Source: an uncultured Desulfovibrio sp. (GTDB lineage Bacteria; Desulfobacterota; Desulfovibrionia; Desulfovibrionales; Desulfovibrionaceae). From it: a stretch of DNA of 64,000 nt. The position numbers and the translations under genes were made by a program. Shown here in pieces: positions 40,910-48,823 of this stretch. Within the stretch, counting starts at the first letter, position 1, and each line of letters starts with the position of its first letter. The notes beneath the pieces are model-generated. The model was given only the letters and a program-made list of their open reading frames with translations. It was not told the origin of the DNA and searched no databases. The DNA lies in the NCBI RefSeq assembly GCF_910584445.1, contig NZ_CAJUBO010000011.1, forward strand, positions 1 through 64,000. The letters are read 5' to 3'.

Positions 40910-42342
40910 GCGAGGCGGCTCCAGAATTCCCAGAACCGCGGGAAGGACTTGCGTACCACCGTGGCGTCATCCAGGCGGCCACGCACGTCAAGGGAGGGAT
41001 CGCGCAGGCCCAGAAGCGCCAGGGACATTGCCATGCGGTGGTCATTATGCGCCGAAAGCACGGCATCCTCCCGCACATGGGGAGCGTCGGGCCGGTTGCG
41101 GACATGGCCCGCAAGACCGCCCATGCCGCTCACGAGCAGGCCGTCCGAAAGCGCGTCCACCATGACGCCCGCCTTGCCCAGCTCCTCCGCCGGGGCCGCG
41201 ATGCGGTCGGATTCCTTGAGGCGCAGATGCGCCACATTGCGGATGCGCGTGGAGCCTGTGGCAAAGGCCGCCAGCACGGCCACCGTGGGCACGAGGTCCG
41301 GGCAGGCGCCCATGTCCAGTTCCACGCCGTGCAGCGGGGAGGGGAAGACCGTCACGGCATCCGTCTCCACCTGCACCCGCGCGCCCATTTTCTGGAGGAT
41401 GTCGAGCAGGGCGCGGTCGCCCTGGAGGGAATCCGCGCGCAGCCCCTCCACGCGCACCGGCCGCCCGCCCAGCGCCCCGGCGGCGAGAAAGTAGGACGCT
41501 CCCGACCAGTCGCCCTCCACGGCGTAGTCTCCCGGCTGATAGGCGCCGGGCCAGACCGTGACGCGCAGGCACCCGGGCGCGGCGTCACGCAGGGCGCGCC
41601 AGGCCGTGCCGGAGAGCGCCTCCCAGGGGTCGCCCTCGCGCGCGCGCATGGACACCCGGAAACGGATGCCGAAATCCGTGAGGCACTGAAGGGTCAGCCC
41701 CACATAGGGCCAGGACACGGCCTTGCGCCCGGCCAGCTCCAGGGTGAGCGGCGAGGGGCACAGGGGCGCCGCCAGCAAAAGGCCGGAGAAATACTGGCTC
41801 GACGATTCCATGCCCACGCGCACCACCCCGTCCGCCAGGGACGGCGCAAGCCCGCACGCCTGAAGCAGGAAGGGCGGGCATCCGGCGGTCCCTTCAAAGG
41901 TCACGCCGGCGCCCAGGCGCACGAGGCTGTCGCACAGCTCGCCAATGGGGCGCTGGTGCATGCGGCCCGAGCCGAAAATGCGGAACAGGCCCTCGCCCGC
42001 CGCCAGCACGGCCGTGAGCAGGCGGCAGGTGGTGCCGGATTCGCCCACGTCGCACGCCAGCGGGCGCCCGTGGCCCCCGCGCGGCGCCCCGGCCATGCCG
42101 CGCACGCGCCAGCCCGCGGCGTCCCCGTCCAGCGGCTCCATGGCGGCGCCCGCGCCGCAGAGGATGGCGCGCGTGCGTTCCAGATCCGCGCTCTCAAGGG
42201 TGTGGCGCACGCGCGATTCCCCGTCGGCCAGGGCCGCGCCGATGAGATAGCGGTGCGAGAGGGACTTGGACGCCGGTGCCGGGATGACCACCGGCGCGCC
42301 GTCCGCGACCGCGCCGGTGGTGGCTGCGCTGTGTTCCGTCAT
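40906..42342 (-). CDS. aroA: 3-phosphoshikimate 1-carboxyvinyltransferase (EPSP synthase)
   Basis: 478 residues from the ATG at 42342 (GGAAGG upstream; an in-frame ATG at 42366 would overlap pheA). Family motifs are PASKSLSHRYLIGAALADG, GESGTTCRLLTAVLA, and LRLKESDRIAAPAEEL with HNDHRMAMSLALLGL. It joins PEP to shikimate-3-phosphate. About 40-50 residues longer than E. coli AroA through loops around 75-100 and 245-270. It starts two bases after the pheA stop. Confidence 0.95.
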   Translation of the reverse strand: MTEHSAATTGAVADGAPVVIPAPASKSLSHRYLIGAALADGESRVRHTLESADLERTRAILCGAGAAMEPLDGDAAGWRVRGMAGAPRGGHGRPLACDVGESGTTCRLLTAVLAAGEGLFRIFGSGRMHQRPIGELCDSLVRLGAGVTFEGTAGCPPFLLQACGLAPSLADGVVRVGMESSSQYFSGLLLAAPLCPSPLTLELAGRKAVSWPYVGLTLQCLTDFGIRFRVSMRAREGDPWEALSGTAWRALRDAAPGCLRVTVWPGAYQPGDYAVEGDWSGASYFLAAGALGGRPVRVEGLRADSLQGDRALLDILQKMGARVQVETDAVTVFPSPLHGVELDMGACPDLVPTVAVLAAFATGSTRIRNVAHLRLKESDRIAAPAEELGKAGVMVDALSDGLLVSGMGGLAGHVRNRPDAPHVREDAVLSAHNDHRMAMSLALLGLRDPSLDVRGRLDDATVVRKSFPRFWEFWSRLA

Positions 42343-42343
42343 T

Positions 42344-43546
42344 TCAGATACCTTCCTCGTCATCATGTGCTCCGCTGTCCAGATTCATGCGGTCAAGCTG
42401 TGGCCCGGTGGGATAGGAACCGAGAATGCGGAAGCTCGTGCAGGCGTGACCAAGGCGCCGGAGCAGGTCCGCATGCCGGGGATGATCCAGGTCGCTCTCC
42501 ACATCGGCAAAAAAGACGTATTTGCCGAGCTGGCCGTGGAGTGGCCGCGATTCGAGCTTGCGCATGTTGATGCCGTCGGCCGCCAGCAGCTCCAGCACGG
42601 TGGAGAGCGCCCCCGCCCTGTCCGGGAGCGTGAACAGGAGCGAGGTCTTGTCCGCGCCCGCCTGGTCCCCGGGCGTGGGCCGGGGCACCACGCCGGCGCG
42701 GGCGTCCGCCGTGCGCGGCGCGATGATGACAAAACGCGTCCAGTTGCCGGGTTCGTCCTCGATGCGCCGGGCGAGGACGCCCAGACCGAGCAGGTCCGCC
42801 AGCTTGCCGTTGCCGATGGCCGCCGTGTCCGCCTCGGCCACGGCGCGTTCGGCGGCGGCCGCCGTGGACTCCACGGGCACCAGGGCCGCCGCGGGCAGAT
42901 GGGCGCGGAGCCAGCCGCCGCACTGGGCCAGGGGCTGCGGGTGGGAATAGACGGTCCTGATCCTTGCCAGACTCTCCGCAGTGGAGAGCAGGCAGTGGGA
43001 AATGCGCGAAAAGAGTTCCGCCTCGATGACCACATCGTGCTTGAGGAAGAGGTCGAAACTCACGCCCACCGTGCCCTGAAGGGAATTTTCCAGCGGCACC
43101 ACGCCCAGCTCGCAGGCGCCGGAGCAGACCTCCTCGAACACGCCCGCAATGTCCCGGCAGGGATGGAAACAGGCGGCATGGCCCAGATATTCCACGCCCG
43201 CGAAGTAGGAAAAGGTCCCCTCCGGTCCCAGATAGGCCACGTTCTGCGGCCGCTGGAGCGCGCGCGAGGACGAAAGGATCTCGCGCCAGATGGCGCGCAG
43301 GTGCGGCTCCGGCAACGCGCCGGGATTGCGCGCCGCCAGGGAGTCAAGCAGGTCCCGCTCCCGCAGGGGCTTGAAGATGATGCCCGGCGCCTCGGCCTTG
43401 ATGCGGCCCACCTCGCGGCTCAGGGCCGCGCGCTGGTTGAAGAGCCGCAAAAGCTCGCCATCCACGGCGTCGATCTCGCCCCTGATGGCCGCCAGGCGCG
43501 CGCTGCCCGCGACCGCGCCGGCGCTCTCGTTGCGTTCAGGGCACAT
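42344..43546 (-). CDS. pheA: Bifunctional chorismate mutase / prephenate dehydratase
   Basis: 400 residues. An N-terminal AroQ chorismate mutase (~18-100; IRGEIDAVDGELLRLFNQRAALSREVGRIK), a prephenate dehydratase (~105-290; AYLGPEGTFSYFA; the catalytic-site patch ENWTRF appears as GNWTRFVII), and a C-terminal ACT domain (~305-385) with a changed ESRP motif (KLESRPLHGQLGKYVFF). It makes phenylpyruvate and is probably feedback-inhibited by Phe. Two bases separate its start from the aroB' stop. Confidence 0.96.
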   Translation of the reverse strand: MCPERNESAGAVAGSARLAAIRGEIDAVDGELLRLFNQRAALSREVGRIKAEAPGIIFKPLRERDLLDSLAARNPGALPEPHLRAIWREILSSSRALQRPQNVAYLGPEGTFSYFAGVEYLGHAACFHPCRDIAGVFEEVCSGACELGVVPLENSLQGTVGVSFDLFLKHDVVIEAELFSRISHCLLSTAESLARIRTVYSHPQPLAQCGGWLRAHLPAAALVPVESTAAAAERAVAEADTAAIGNGKLADLLGLGVLARRIEDEPGNWTRFVIIAPRTADARAGVVPRPTPGDQAGADKTSLLFTLPDRAGALSTVLELLAADGINMRKLESRPLHGQLGKYVFFADVESDLDHPRHADLLRRLGHACTSFRILGSYPTGPQLDRMNLDSGAHDDEEGI

Positions 43547-43548
43547 GT

Positions 43549-44544
43549 TCAGACCTCCCGGATGTCCTCGGCAACGCGCATGCCGAAATGTCGCCCCGCC
43601 CCGCCCGTGGCGTCGTCCACCCGGCAGAGCACTTCGTCGCCGGGGGAGAGCGTCACCACGCTCACCGGCTCGCCCGTGGGCGTCACCAGGCGGATGGTCT
43701 CCGCATTCTGGAGGAAGACGGCGCCCCGGCGCGGGCCGTCCGCGTCCGCCGCCTCCGCCTCGATGAGCAGCATGGGGCGTACCTCGATCTTGACGCGCCC
43801 GAGCGTGACGACCCTGGTGGCGCCGTCCGCGTCCGCCACCAGCACCTCCTGCCCGGCGCGCAGTTCACCGAGATAGGTGGTGCGGTCATGCGGCAGGCGC
43901 ACATAGGCGTGCACCGCGCCCGCATTGACGCGGAAGGGCCGGGCCGCCACATATTCGTTATGTTCGGTCTCGGCATGCACCAGAAAGGTGAAGGCGCTGG
44001 AATTGCCCACCAGCATGCCCTGGCCGCGTTGCAGGAGGGAGAGCGTGTCCGCGCAGACGCGGTGCCCCAGGCCCACGGTCTCCACGCGCGTGATGCGCGC
44101 GGGCACGAGCTGCTCCCGGCCCTGGGCGAGCTTGCACTGGGCCACGATGGCCTTGAGTTCGCCCGCGGCCGTGACCGGAACGACAATGCCGGCCACGCCG
44201 CGCTCCAGGATGCCCGCCGCCAGCTGGGCGGTCTTCAGGTCCGCCGCCTCGGCCAGGACGGCGTCGCTCTGGGCCAGCAGGTTCTCCACCGGGATGACCT
44301 CCCAGCCGGAGGCCAGCACCACGCGCTCCCCGGCGCGGAGGCGTGCCAGCGCGCCCTCCTCGTCGGCCTTGGCGGCCAGGGCGACGCGCGGCGTCTCCTC
44401 GTCGGCCCAGACTTCGCACCGCGCGAGCGAGGCCGCCTGCGCCGCGTCCCGGGCGGGCACGATGACGCCGTCCACCCCCGACTCCAGCGCCAGGGTGAGG
44501 GCGGCCTTGTCATAGGGCACACAGCGGAAATAGATGCGCGACAT
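43549..44544 (-). CDS. aroB': 3-dehydroquinate synthase II (archaeal type)
   Basis: 331 residues. It deaminates and cyclises 2-amino-3,7-dideoxy-D-threo-hept-6-ulosonate (ADTH) to 3-dehydroquinate with NAD, bypassing DAHP synthase and classic AroB. Family marks are GILERGVAGIVVPV, VGLGHRVCADTLSLLQRGQGMLVGNSS, FRVNAGAVHAYV and LGRVKIEVRPMLLIEAEA. Directly after the ADTH synthase gene, as in D. vulgaris and methanogens. Confidence 0.94.
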   Translation of the reverse strand: MSRIYFRCVPYDKAALTLALESGVDGVIVPARDAAQAASLARCEVWADEETPRVALAAKADEEGALARLRAGERVVLASGWEVIPVENLLAQSDAVLAEAADLKTAQLAAGILERGVAGIVVPVTAAGELKAIVAQCKLAQGREQLVPARITRVETVGLGHRVCADTLSLLQRGQGMLVGNSSAFTFLVHAETEHNEYVAARPFRVNAGAVHAYVRLPHDRTTYLGELRAGQEVLVADADGATRVVTLGRVKIEVRPMLLIEAEAADADGPRRGAVFLQNAETIRLVTPTGEPVSVVTLSPGDEVLCRVDDATGGAGRHFGMRVAEDIREV

Positions 44545-44548
44545 GATG

Positions 44549-45346
44549 CTATTCCCCCACGATCTCAAGGGCCTGCTCCACCGTGGCGTTTTCATGCACG
44601 ATGGCGCGCAGCGCCCGCACCAGTTCCACCCGGCGCGGATGCTGGAAGACGTTGCGGCCCATGGAGATGCCCGCGCCGCCCGCCTTGAGGGAATCCGAAA
44701 CCATCTGGAGGATCTCGCGGTTGGAATCCATGCGCTCGCCGCCCGCGATGACCACGGGCACGCAGCAGCCGGCCACCACATCGGCGAAGCTTTCGATGTC
44801 GCCGGTGTAGGAGACCTTGACGATGTCCGCACCCAGCTCCACGCCCACGCGGGCGCAGTGGGCGATGGCCGCCGGATCGAAGCTGTTCTTCACCTGCGGG
44901 CCGCGCGCATAGACCATGGCAAGCAGGGGCATGTGCCAGTTGTCGCAGGCTTCGGCCACCTTTCCCATATCGCGGAGCATGTCGCGCTCATTGACATCGC
45001 CCAGGTTGATATGCACCGAGACGGCGTCCGCCCCGTGTTTCAGCCCCTCTTCCACCGTGCCCACCAGGGTCTTGGTGTTGCCGTTGGGCGAGAGCGCCGT
45101 GGACGCGGAAAGGTGGACGATGAGGCCGATATCCTTGCCCGCGCTGCGGTGCGAGCAGCGCACCAGGCCCTTGTGCATGAGCACCGCGTCCGCCCCGGCC
45201 TTTGCCATGTCGTTGACGGTCTCGCGCATGTCGATGAGTCCGTCCACAAGGCCCATGGTCACCCCGTGGTCCATGGGCACGATGATGGTGCGGCCGGTGG
45301 TGCGGTTGAGGATGCGCTCCATACGAACCTGTTTGCCGAGGTACAT
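44549..45346 (-). CDS. aroA': ADTH synthase, fructose-bisphosphate aldolase-like
   Basis: 265 residues from the ATG at 45346 (AAGGAGT before). A class I aldolase TIM barrel that condenses a 6-deoxy-5-ketohexose phosphate with L-aspartate semialdehyde to ADTH. Motifs are TIIVPMDHGVTMG, HKGLVRCSHR, and GADIVKVSYTGD with the Schiff-base Lys; GGERMDSNREIL and AGGAGISMGRNVFQ form the phosphate site. First structural gene of the operon, 51 bases after the attenuator hairpin. Confidence 0.93.
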   Translation of the reverse strand: MYLGKQVRMERILNRTTGRTIIVPMDHGVTMGLVDGLIDMRETVNDMAKAGADAVLMHKGLVRCSHRSAGKDIGLIVHLSASTALSPNGNTKTLVGTVEEGLKHGADAVSVHINLGDVNERDMLRDMGKVAEACDNWHMPLLAMVYARGPQVKNSFDPAAIAHCARVGVELGADIVKVSYTGDIESFADVVAGCCVPVVIAGGERMDSNREILQMVSDSLKAGGAGISMGRNVFQHPRRVELVRALRAIVHENATVEQALEIVGE

Positions 45347-45396
45347 GGAAAGACTCCTTGCGTTTGCCCGCCAGCGCCGGACCGGACCGGCGGAAC

Positions 45397-45429
45397 AAAA
45401 AAGGGCCGCCGGCATATGCCCGCGGCCCT
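45397..45429 (-). terminator. Leader terminator (attenuator) of the aromatic operon
   Basis: On the minus strand AGGGCCGC pairs with GCGGCCCT around an inner GGCATATGCC, and six Ts follow at once. It stands between the leader peptide and the first structural gene. The left arm GGCCGC (45427-45422) can also pair with GCGGCC at 45476-45471 inside the leader peptide's 3' codons, which would open the terminator. This alternative fold is what transcription attenuation requires. Confidence 0.8.
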
Positions 45430-45456
45430 GAACTTCACGTTGGCGGCGATATGACG

Positions 45457-45558
45457 TCAGCGCAGTTCCCGGCCGCAAGCTCCCATAAAGTACGCAAAGA
45501 ACCGGCGATCAGCGCCGGTGACGTACTGGAAAGCTGCGGGGAAACGAACGCTCGACAT
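45457..45558 (-). CDS. Phe/Tyr-rich leader peptide of the aromatic operon
   Basis: A 33-codon open frame starting ATG at 45558, with GGAG six bases before it. Phe at positions 6, 10, 20, 21 and 24 and Tyr at 12 and 23, including a FFAYF cluster, make 7 of 33 residues Phe or Tyr. A 7-bp hairpin (ACCGGCG/CGCCGGT) lies over codons 14-19, just before the cluster, and can act as pause hairpin. The antiterminator strand lies just after it and the terminator 28 bases beyond the stop. Ribosome stalling at Phe/Tyr codons would free the antiterminator and allow aroA'-aroB'-pheA-aroA-tyrA to be read. The peptide itself probably has no other job. Confidence 0.82.
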   Translation of the reverse strand: MSSVRFPAAFQYVTGADRRFFAYFMGACGRELR

Positions 45559-45576
45559 ACAAGACTCCGTGTTCAG

Positions 45577-45606
45577 TGAATAGCTTTGCCGCCCTTTGCC
45601 TGTCAA
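45577..45606 (-). promoter_or_regulatory. Promoter of the aromatic amino acid operon
   Basis: A perfect TTGACA at 45606-45601, 18-base spacer, and TATTCA at 45582-45577 on the minus strand. Start is expected near 45570, just before the GGAG of the leader peptide, so the leader begins almost at the transcript end. Confidence 0.78.
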
Positions 45607-45609
45607 GAT

Positions 45610-45633
45610 TTTTTTGCCGCCGGCGGCAAAAAA
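45610..45633. repeat. 24-bp palindrome with A/T tracts between operons
   Basis: Six Ts, GCCGCC, GGCGGC and six As, perfectly self-complementary. It lies between the end of the urease operon and the -35 of the aromatic operon. No T-run follows the stem on either strand, so it is not a standard terminator, though it can fold into a strong hairpin. The A-tract directly upstream of TTGACA may act like an UP element. Confidence 0.6.
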
Positions 45634-45646
45634 GTCCGCCGCCGCC

Positions 45647-46399
45647 TCACTGCTGGTTCTGTCCCGGCGCGGACCCCTTGAGCTTACGGTTGTACATGGT
45701 GATCATCTGGCCGAAATAGACGGTGAACAGCGGAAACATGATGAGTCCGAGCAGCGACAGGATCAGCCCCAGGATCATGCCGATGGGCGTCACCGGGTTG
45801 ATGTAGCAGCCCACCGTGGAGGCGTTCATGCCGGACCACCACTGGGCATACCAGAAATTCTTGACAGCCGGGTTCACCGCCTTTTCGGCCACATAGAAGA
45901 TGAGGCCGGACATATAGATGATGGGCACCAGGACGAGCAGGTAGGAGGCAAAGACCGTGGTGGCAAGGTTCTCCGTCACATAGGTCACCACCATGACGAG
46001 CGCCACGATGCCCCGCACGATGGGGATAAAGCAGATGTAGGAAAGAAGTTCGTGGCTGACGAACAGGCCATATTGCTCGATAATATTCAGATACGGAATG
46101 GAAATGAACAGAAATGGAAAGGAAAGAACAAAAAATCTCAACTTGTGCTTCGATATTATAAATCTGTATAAATATTCCGCAAGAAACACGATACATACAT
46201 AAAACTGATACTCCATATAGAGTGAATTTTCGAGATAATCAACCCCGCGATACGTATCAAGCGAGATAAAGGCAATCAGCCCGAACGAAAGCACGAGAAC
46301 AAGAAAGTTCAAAAAATGCGGCAGCTTTTCCGACCAGAAGGGATGCCCCTTTGCCGTGACGGCGCCGGCAGTTGCGGCGTCCGTTGCACCTGTCGTCAT
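45647..46399 (-). CDS. Voltage-gated-channel-like membrane protein with altered filter
   Basis: 250 residues from the ATG at 46399 (GAGGTGG before); a GTG at 46426 overlapping the MFS stop is possible. Six membrane segments in the K+ channel plan: S1 ~28-46, S2 ~60-80 with EYLYRFI, S3, a short S4-like RGIVALVMVV, S5 ~150-170, pore helix WYAQWWSGMNAS, then TVGC at 195-198 and S6. K+ channels have TVGYG at that point; here it reads TVGCYINP, and the typical D after GYG is absent. Transport selectivity may differ (perhaps ammonium or another ion). Last gene of the urease operon, so a role in handling the ammonia or pH load is inferred. Confidence 0.7.
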   Translation of the reverse strand: MTTGATDAATAGAVTAKGHPFWSEKLPHFLNFLVLVLSFGLIAFISLDTYRGVDYLENSLYMEYQFYVCIVFLAEYLYRFIISKHKLRFFVLSFPFLFISIPYLNIIEQYGLFVSHELLSYICFIPIVRGIVALVMVVTYVTENLATTVFASYLLVLVPIIYMSGLIFYVAEKAVNPAVKNFWYAQWWSGMNASTVGCYINPVTPIGMILGLILSLLGLIMFPLFTVYFGQMITMYNRKLKGSAPGQNQQ

Positions 46400-46422
46400 G
46401 ATATCCACCTCGGGAACTGTTT

Positions 46423-47766
46423 TCACAAGAGTTTCAAGCGCTTGCCATAGACAAACGTCACCGCCGCCCCCAGAAGCTGCACCGCGATGGAAACCTGGAG
46501 CACGGCGGCGATGCCCCCCCAGGCCAGAAGGGCGGGCATGGAGAACACGCCCAGGATGGCCCCGACCTTGCCCAGCATGGCGGCAATGCCCATGCCGGCC
46601 CCGCGTTCCGCCACCGGATAGATCATTGAGGGAATGATGAAGGTGACGAGGTGCGGGCCTGCGTTGAGCGCCACTTCAAAGACCACGAAGCCAAGCAGGC
46701 TGACCCAGGCGGGCCAGCCCCGCAGGTGGGCGGCAAGCAGGGCGCCCAGCGCGCAGGCGCAGAGCACGAAGCCCCAGCCCATGAGCCGGGTGATGTTGAC
46801 CTTGTGCAGGATGGCGAGGCCAAGGGCAAAACCGGCGCCGATGAAGATATTGATGAAGATGGTCGTGCGGACCGAGTCCAGGACTTTGGGCACCCCGGGG
46901 GACACCTCGCCCTGAAGGCCCAGGGCCATGACAAGGATGGGCAGGAAAACGCCGAAGCCATAGACGCCCAGCCCTTCGCAGGCCCAGGAAACGCCGCTGA
47001 AAATGACCTTTTCCAGGTTTTCGCCCGCAAACATGCGCCGCCAGGGCACGGCCGCGCCCGCCTGCCCGGCCGGGAGCGGCAGGGCCTCGGCCCGGGGTCC
47101 GAGAAAGGCCCTGGCCGCCTTCTGGGCTTCGGCCTGCTCCCCCCGCGCCATGAGCCAGCGCGGGCTTTGGTACCAGCGGAGCCTGAGCGCGAAGGCCAGC
47201 AGCCCCAGAGCGCCGATGACGAGGATCAGGCCGGGCCATGCGGCGGCGGAAGGGTCGGCCCGCAAAAGCAGATAGCCCGCCGCCGCGCCGCCCACAAAGC
47301 CCAGGGAACAGGTGGCCTTGGCGAGGCCCACGAAAAAGCTTTCCCAGCGCGCGGGCATGATCTCGGAGATATAGCCCGAATCCAGGCTGTAGCCCCCGCC
47401 CACCCCAAGGCCCATGACGAACAGGAACAGGGACAGCGGCAGGACACTGTCGGACGCATAGGCGCCCGCCGCGCCCGCCGCGATGATGAGCGGGCAGAGC
47501 CTGAACCAGAGGAGATAGCCCATGGCGTCCATGAGCCTGCCGATGACGAGGGAGCCGGCGGCGATGCCCACCAGACCGGCGGCGCCGAGGATGCCCTGGT
47601 CCAGGGCGCTCAGGCGCGGGCTGCCCAGCAGGAGGATGAGCGGGATGATGATGCCCACGATGGTGGACAACGCGGCGCCGATGAGCTGCTCCAGCGACGC
47701 GACCGCGAAAATGTACCAGTGCCTCGCCCGCAACGGCATGCGCGCGAGAGGGATGGGCGCGTTCAT
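46423..47766 (-). CDS. Major facilitator superfamily transporter
   Basis: 447 residues from the ATG at 47766 (GGGGAT before). Twelve membrane segments with the sugar-porter-like motif GRLMDAMGYLLWFRL after segment 2 and ESFFVGLAKATCSLGFVGG; a cytoplasmic loop of ~60 residues separates the halves. The substrate cannot be read from sequence. Its place between the urea transporter and the channel-like gene suggests transport linked to urea or nitrogen use. Confidence 0.85.
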   Translation of the reverse strand: MNAPIPLARMPLRARHWYIFAVASLEQLIGAALSTIVGIIIPLILLLGSPRLSALDQGILGAAGLVGIAAGSLVIGRLMDAMGYLLWFRLCPLIIAAGAAGAYASDSVLPLSLFLFVMGLGVGGGYSLDSGYISEIMPARWESFFVGLAKATCSLGFVGGAAAGYLLLRADPSAAAWPGLILVIGALGLLAFALRLRWYQSPRWLMARGEQAEAQKAARAFLGPRAEALPLPAGQAGAAVPWRRMFAGENLEKVIFSGVSWACEGLGVYGFGVFLPILVMALGLQGEVSPGVPKVLDSVRTTIFINIFIGAGFALGLAILHKVNITRLMGWGFVLCACALGALLAAHLRGWPAWVSLLGFVVFEVALNAGPHLVTFIIPSMIYPVAERGAGMGIAAMLGKVGAILGVFSMPALLAWGGIAAVLQVSIAVQLLGAAVTFVYGKRLKLL

Positions 47767-47791
47767 AGGCAAGATCCCCGGCGGCGCGGCG

Positions 47792-48805
47792 TCACTGCTT
47801 CTTCCCGTCCTTCTTCTTCCAGTCGCGCATGTCGGGGTGATCCTGCCCGTCCAGCTTGTAGAGCGGCAGCAGGAACATCCAGGTGGCGATGCAGAAGGGC
47901 GCCGTCAGGGTGGGGATGCCCCAGGGCGCCATGAGCGTGTCCATGCCGGCCTGGATGAAGACCGTGGCAACAACGGCGGCCGCGGCCCACAGGGCGCTCT
48001 TCCAGTTGACCCGGTAGAAGGTGGTGCCCACGGCGATGCCGGTCAGCACCGGGCTGAAGCCGAACAGCCCGGCCGTGACGTCCGCCGGGTCCGCGGCGAA
48101 GCTCACGGCAACGAGGAGGGCGAGCGCCGAGGATACCGCGGCATAGATCGCCGCCCAGACGCTGCACACGGCAAGCCCCGCCAGGAAGAGAAGCCCGGTG
48201 ATGGCGTCATTGATGAGAAAGACCTGGGAAATGCCCTTCAGCCAGTATGTGGCGAACGCCGCAAGGCTCCAGTCGATCTGGCCGCCGATGTGGATGATGA
48301 GGGCCGGGGAGTCCGCGTCGGCCAGGGGCGTGGCGGTCAGCACCCGCGCGGAGAGCAGAAAGATCCACGTCAGGAAGACGAAGGGAAAGGTCAGGGAATT
48401 GATCTTGAACTGGGCCGTCACGTTGTTGAAGCCGCGCCGCATCCAGGTGGTGAGCATGGCGCAGCAGACGAGGCTCACCCACATGAGCGGCACAGGGGCC
48501 AGGAAGGTGGGAAAGGCGCAGCCCACCAGGATGCCGTTGAAGCCCCACAGGCCGTCCCGGCCGTCCTCCACATGCACGCCCAGGAGCCAGCCCGCAAGGG
48601 ACGAGGCCAGAAGACCCAGAACGGCTCCCCACGCCACCTGGGGCGCGGAGGCGCTGTAGGCGCCCCAGAAAATGCCCGCCAGGAACAGAAGCCCCGACCA
48701 GGCGCTTTGCTGGAACATCACCTGGCCGCTGCCGCGCAACAGCGCCCGCACGGCTCCCTTGAGCGAAAAGGCGTAGGACGCCCCCTCAGCGGTCTGTATC
48801 TCCAT
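47792..48805 (-). CDS. Urea transporter (SLC14/UT family)
   Basis: 337 residues from the ATG at 48805 (GAGGTG upstream; a GTG at 48817 is possible). Two homologous halves are visible, each with a Gly/Phe-rich motif: GLWGFNGILVGCAFPTF in the first and GLFGFSPVLTGIAVGTTF in the second. About ten membrane segments. The family forms trimeric urea channels; the structure of the D. vulgaris member is known. It feeds urea to the urease encoded upstream in the same transcript. Confidence 0.93.
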   Translation of the reverse strand: MEIQTAEGASYAFSLKGAVRALLRGSGQVMFQQSAWSGLLFLAGIFWGAYSASAPQVAWGAVLGLLASSLAGWLLGVHVEDGRDGLWGFNGILVGCAFPTFLAPVPLMWVSLVCCAMLTTWMRRGFNNVTAQFKINSLTFPFVFLTWIFLLSARVLTATPLADADSPALIIHIGGQIDWSLAAFATYWLKGISQVFLINDAITGLLFLAGLAVCSVWAAIYAAVSSALALLVAVSFAADPADVTAGLFGFSPVLTGIAVGTTFYRVNWKSALWAAAAVVATVFIQAGMDTLMAPWGIPTLTAPFCIATWMFLLPLYKLDGQDHPDMRDWKKKDGKKQ

Positions 48806-48823
48806 GTCGCACCTCACAGCATC

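Noticed and set aside
45610..45633. Palindrome read as a bidirectional terminator
   Set aside because: The Ts precede and the As follow the stem on both strands, so there is no U-run after the hairpin.
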